A DNA stretch of 64,000 nt from Maricaulis sp034659015. GTDB lineage: Bacteria > Pseudomonadota > Alphaproteobacteria > Caulobacterales > Maricaulaceae. A model generated the notes under the pieces. The model was given only the letters and a program-made list of their open reading frames with translations. It made no database searches and was not told the DNA's origin. This document shows, in pieces, positions 61,916 to 64,000 of this stretch. The translations under genes and the position numbers were made by a program. Where the stretch lies: positions 1-64,000 of the forward strand of contig JAYEGL010000012.1 of NCBI GenBank assembly GCA_034659015.1, given 5' to 3'. The first letter of the stretch is position 1. Every line of letters starts with the position of its first letter.

Positions 61916-64000
61916 GCCACTTTCTCCTCTTGGGAAACCTCGTCGAGCGCGGCGATCAGCGCGCCACGGTCGGAGCGCGGCAGCACGACCGTGAGGCCGT
62001 CGGCCGGTGTATCGTCGGGCCAGTCGGTGACGGCCAGGGCCGGCAGGTTCACCCACAGGCCGTCCTTGCGGATACGGTCCAGGGCGCCCGGATCACCGAC
62101 CAGGGCATCGAAGGCCTCGCCGGCTTCGGCGATCGCCTTGATCTCGTGCATCCCGCCCGCCGGCGTGACGTCATAACCCGCGGCTGCCAGCAACGGTGCA
62201 ATCATGCGGCGCGCGAAAGCGTCGGCATCGACCAGCAGGACCTTGCGGCGGCGCGAGGCGGAGCGGCGCTGGATATCGCCGGCCCGCGACTGGTCGAGAT
62301 ACCAGGCGATGTCGACAACGTCGGTGGCCTTGCCCTTGATGATGGCCGACCCGATGACGCCCTGCTTGTCGGAGGACATCTGCATGTCGACACGCTCCTC
62401 GACGACGTCGACGATCTGGTCGACGGCCAGGCCGATGGCGGTATGGTTCTCGGCAAACACCAGGACCGGCAGACGCTGGCCTTCGGTGCAATTGATCTGC
62501 GAGCCCAGAGGAACGATCGGCATCAGACGGCCGCGATACTGCACGACCTGGCGGTCGTTGGTCGTCTCGATCGTATCCGGGTCGAACTCTTCCAGACGCG
62601 TGACCAGGGCCAGCGGAACCGCTTTGGGCTCCTCGCCGCCGGCCCGGACCAGAAGCAGGCGCTGGGTCTGCTGATCGATTTCGGTCACGGAGGCGCTGGA
62701 CATGTCGTAGGCCGCATCCTCTTCCATCGCGGAAACGATCTCGCCGGCCAGGCCGTTGGGATCCAGGATCATGATGACGGAACCGTCGCCCAGAATGGTC
62801 GCGCCGGAATATGCGGACACATTGCGCAGCGAATCCGAGAGCGGCTTGACGACGATTTCCTCGGTGTCGAGGACGTTGTCGACGACCAGGCCGACATTGC
62901 GGCCGCCGGCATCGAGCACGACCACAAAGGCCGCCTCGTCATCGCCGCCACCGCCATGGGCCTCGCCCACGCCGAGGACATCATGCAGGTCGACGATCGG
63001 CATCAGCCGGTCGCGCAGACGCATGACACGGGCGCCGTGAAGGTTTTCAACCGTGTGCTCGGAACCGGCGCCGACGCGGACCAGTTCGCGCACCGCAAGC
63101 TGCGGGATGGCGAAACGTTCCTCGTCGCAGCCGACGATGAGCGCCGACACGATGGCCAGGGTAAGCGGGATCTTGATCGAGAAGTGCGAGCCGCGACCGG
63201 CCGTGGAGGCCACGTCGACGACACCGCCGATCTGTTCGATATTCGTGCGCACCACGTCCATGCCGACGCCGCGGCCGGACAGGTTGGTGACCTTCGCCGC
63301 CGTGGAGAAGCCGGCCGCGAAGATGAAGCGGTGGATCTGGGCCTCCGTCATCCGCTCCAGCTCTTCGTGCGTGGTCAGCCCCTTCTCCAGGGCCTTCTCG
63401 CCGATGCGCTTGGTATCCAGTCCCTTGCCGTCATCGGCAATGGAAATAATGATGTGGCCGCCTTCATGGTAGGCGGACAGCTTGATCGTGCCCTTCTCCG
63501 GCTTGCCGGCATTGGCCCGTTCAGCAGGCGTTTCCAGACCGTGGTCGGCCGAGTTGCGGACCATGTGGGTGAGCGGATCCTTGATCAGCTCCAGCACCTG
63601 GCGGTCCAGTTCGGTATCCTGGCCTTCCATGACCAGTTCGATCTTCTTGCCGAGATCGGTCGACACGTCGCGGATGATACGCGGCAGCTTGCGCCAGGCG
63701 TCGCCGATCGGCTGCATGCGGGTCTTCATGACACCGTCCTGCAGCTCGCCGGTCACGGCCGACAGACGCTGGAGCGGGCCTTTCAGCTCCTCGTCTTCCA
63801 TGCCGCGAATGGTCTGGATCAGCTGGTTCCGGGTCAGCACGAGCTCGGAGACCGTCGTCATCAGGCCTTCAAGCACATCCACGGTGACGCGAACCGTCTG
63901 CTGGACGCGCGGGCCGCCTTCGCCGGCCGCATGATCGCCGCCCTTCAGCTCGGCCATGGCCGTCTGCAGGGCTTCTTCCTGGCTCATGTCCTCGGTGATC
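61912..64000 (-). CDS. cheA: Chemotaxis histidine kinase CheA, N-terminus beyond the window
   Basis: About 695 C-terminal residues are present; the Hpt phosphotransfer domain lies outside. Counting from the Met at 63987: dimerisation domain about 28-95, GHKL kinase with N box HMVRNSADHG (141-150), G1 DDGKGL (185-190) and G2 GRGVGM (238-243). A first CheW-like domain spans about 275-420, a second about 440-570 (RLMPIVPLGSQINC; VDQIVDVVEERVDM), then a receiver-like tail (582-685, KVLLVDADAFARRM) lacking clear phospho-site residues. The Met at 63987 is internal, since the frame continues upstream as ITED. Confidence 0.95.
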   Translation of the reverse strand, partial: ITEDMSQEEALQTAMAELKGGDHAAGEGGPRVQQTVRVTVDVLEGLMTTVSELVLTRNQLIQTIRGMEDEELKGPLQRLSAVTGELQDGVMKTRMQPIGDAWRKLPRIIRDVSTDLGKKIELVMEGQDTELDRQVLELIKDPLTHMVRNSADHGLETPAERANAGKPEKGTIKLSAYHEGGHIIISIADDGKGLDTKRIGEKALEKGLTTHEELERMTEAQIHRFIFAAGFSTAAKVTNLSGRGVGMDVVRTNIEQIGGVVDVASTAGRGSHFSIKIPLTLAIVSALIVGCDEERFAIPQLAVRELVRVGAGSEHTVENLHGARVMRLRDRLMPIVDLHDVLGVGEAHGGGGDDEAAFVVVLDAGGRNVGLVVDNVLDTEEIVVKPLSDSLRNVSAYSGATILGDGSVIMILDPNGLAGEIVSAMEEDAAYDMSSASVTEIDQQTQRLLLVRAGGEEPKAVPLALVTRLEEFDPDTIETTNDRQVVQYRGRLMPIVPLGSQINCTEGQRLPVLVFAENHTAIGLAVDQIVDVVEERVDMQMSSDKQGVIGSAIIKGKATDVVDIAWYLDQSRAGDIQRRSASRRRKVLLVDADAFARRMIAPLLAAAGYDVTPAGGMHEIKAIAEAGEAFDALVGDPGALDRIRKDGLWVNLPALAVTDWPDDTPADGLTVVLPRSDRGALIAALDEVSQEEKVA

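Overview
The window is GC-rich, densely coded chromosomal DNA of a dimorphic or prosthecate alphaproteobacterium, most likely Maricaulales/Caulobacterales. The evidence is a CtrA master regulator, a SciP CtrA inhibitor next to fliF, an FlbD flagellar activator, TTAA-type CtrA boxes, clustered GANTC (CcrM) sites upstream of ctrA and a Caulobacter-like flagellar gene order. I cannot name the species.

Layout. 1-123: end of an IS5-family element abutting the cca stop codon. 124-2862 (minus): DUF1285, CoA pyrophosphatase, DUF6111 and cca, divergent from a MoxR/DUF58/BatA-DUF4159/vWA membrane cluster (2949-9633). 9701-11214: small lipoprotein and two secreted paralogues. 11222-15452: queE/queC, cutA, a CBS hybrid kinase, a small membrane protein and an AhpD-like protein. 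15735-18429: CAT-anticodon tRNA, chemoreceptor, TonB-C protein. 18759-28147: Ldh-family oxidoreductase, thioesterase, lpd, ketoglutarate-semialdehyde-type dehydrogenase, the branched-chain 2-oxoacid dehydrogenase genes and a divergent Lrp regulator.

28173-30687 is the most unusual part. A roughly 2.2 kb AT-richer cassette of three tightly coupled genes (GHKL ATPase with a STAS-like N-terminus, a DUF4325 STAS-like protein, a single-pass membrane protein) sits between two 155-bp copies of the 3' end of a thiolase gene. All five differences in the coding part of the repeat are synonymous third-position changes, so the insertion probably brought its own gene end. No recombinase gene is visible. 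The cassette resembles a membrane-linked partner-switch module and is the best candidate for an undescribed system.

30586-34494: thiolase, CPBP protease, ParDE pair, palindromic repeat, mnmA. 34552-52095: flagellar cluster flgL-flgK (minus), then fliK-flgD-flgE from a sigma-54 promoter, sciP, and fliF-fliG-fliH-fliN-flbD-flhA-flhF-fleN preceded by a CtrA-like box. fliK contains a 10-N assembly gap. 52136-55748: small membrane protein, and a heme-type TonB receptor divergent from a DUF6607 lipoprotein with Fur-like boxes between them. 55875-64000: fliJ/fliI (minus), ctrA (plus) and the chemotaxis operon cheA-W-Y-B-R (minus), with cheA cut by the window edge.

Functionally, ctrA, sciP, flbD, the flagellar structural genes and the che operon form one motility and cell-cycle unit. 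CtrA would switch on fliF, SciP would damp CtrA, FlbD with sigma-54 would switch on late genes, and the Che proteins would steer the finished flagellum.
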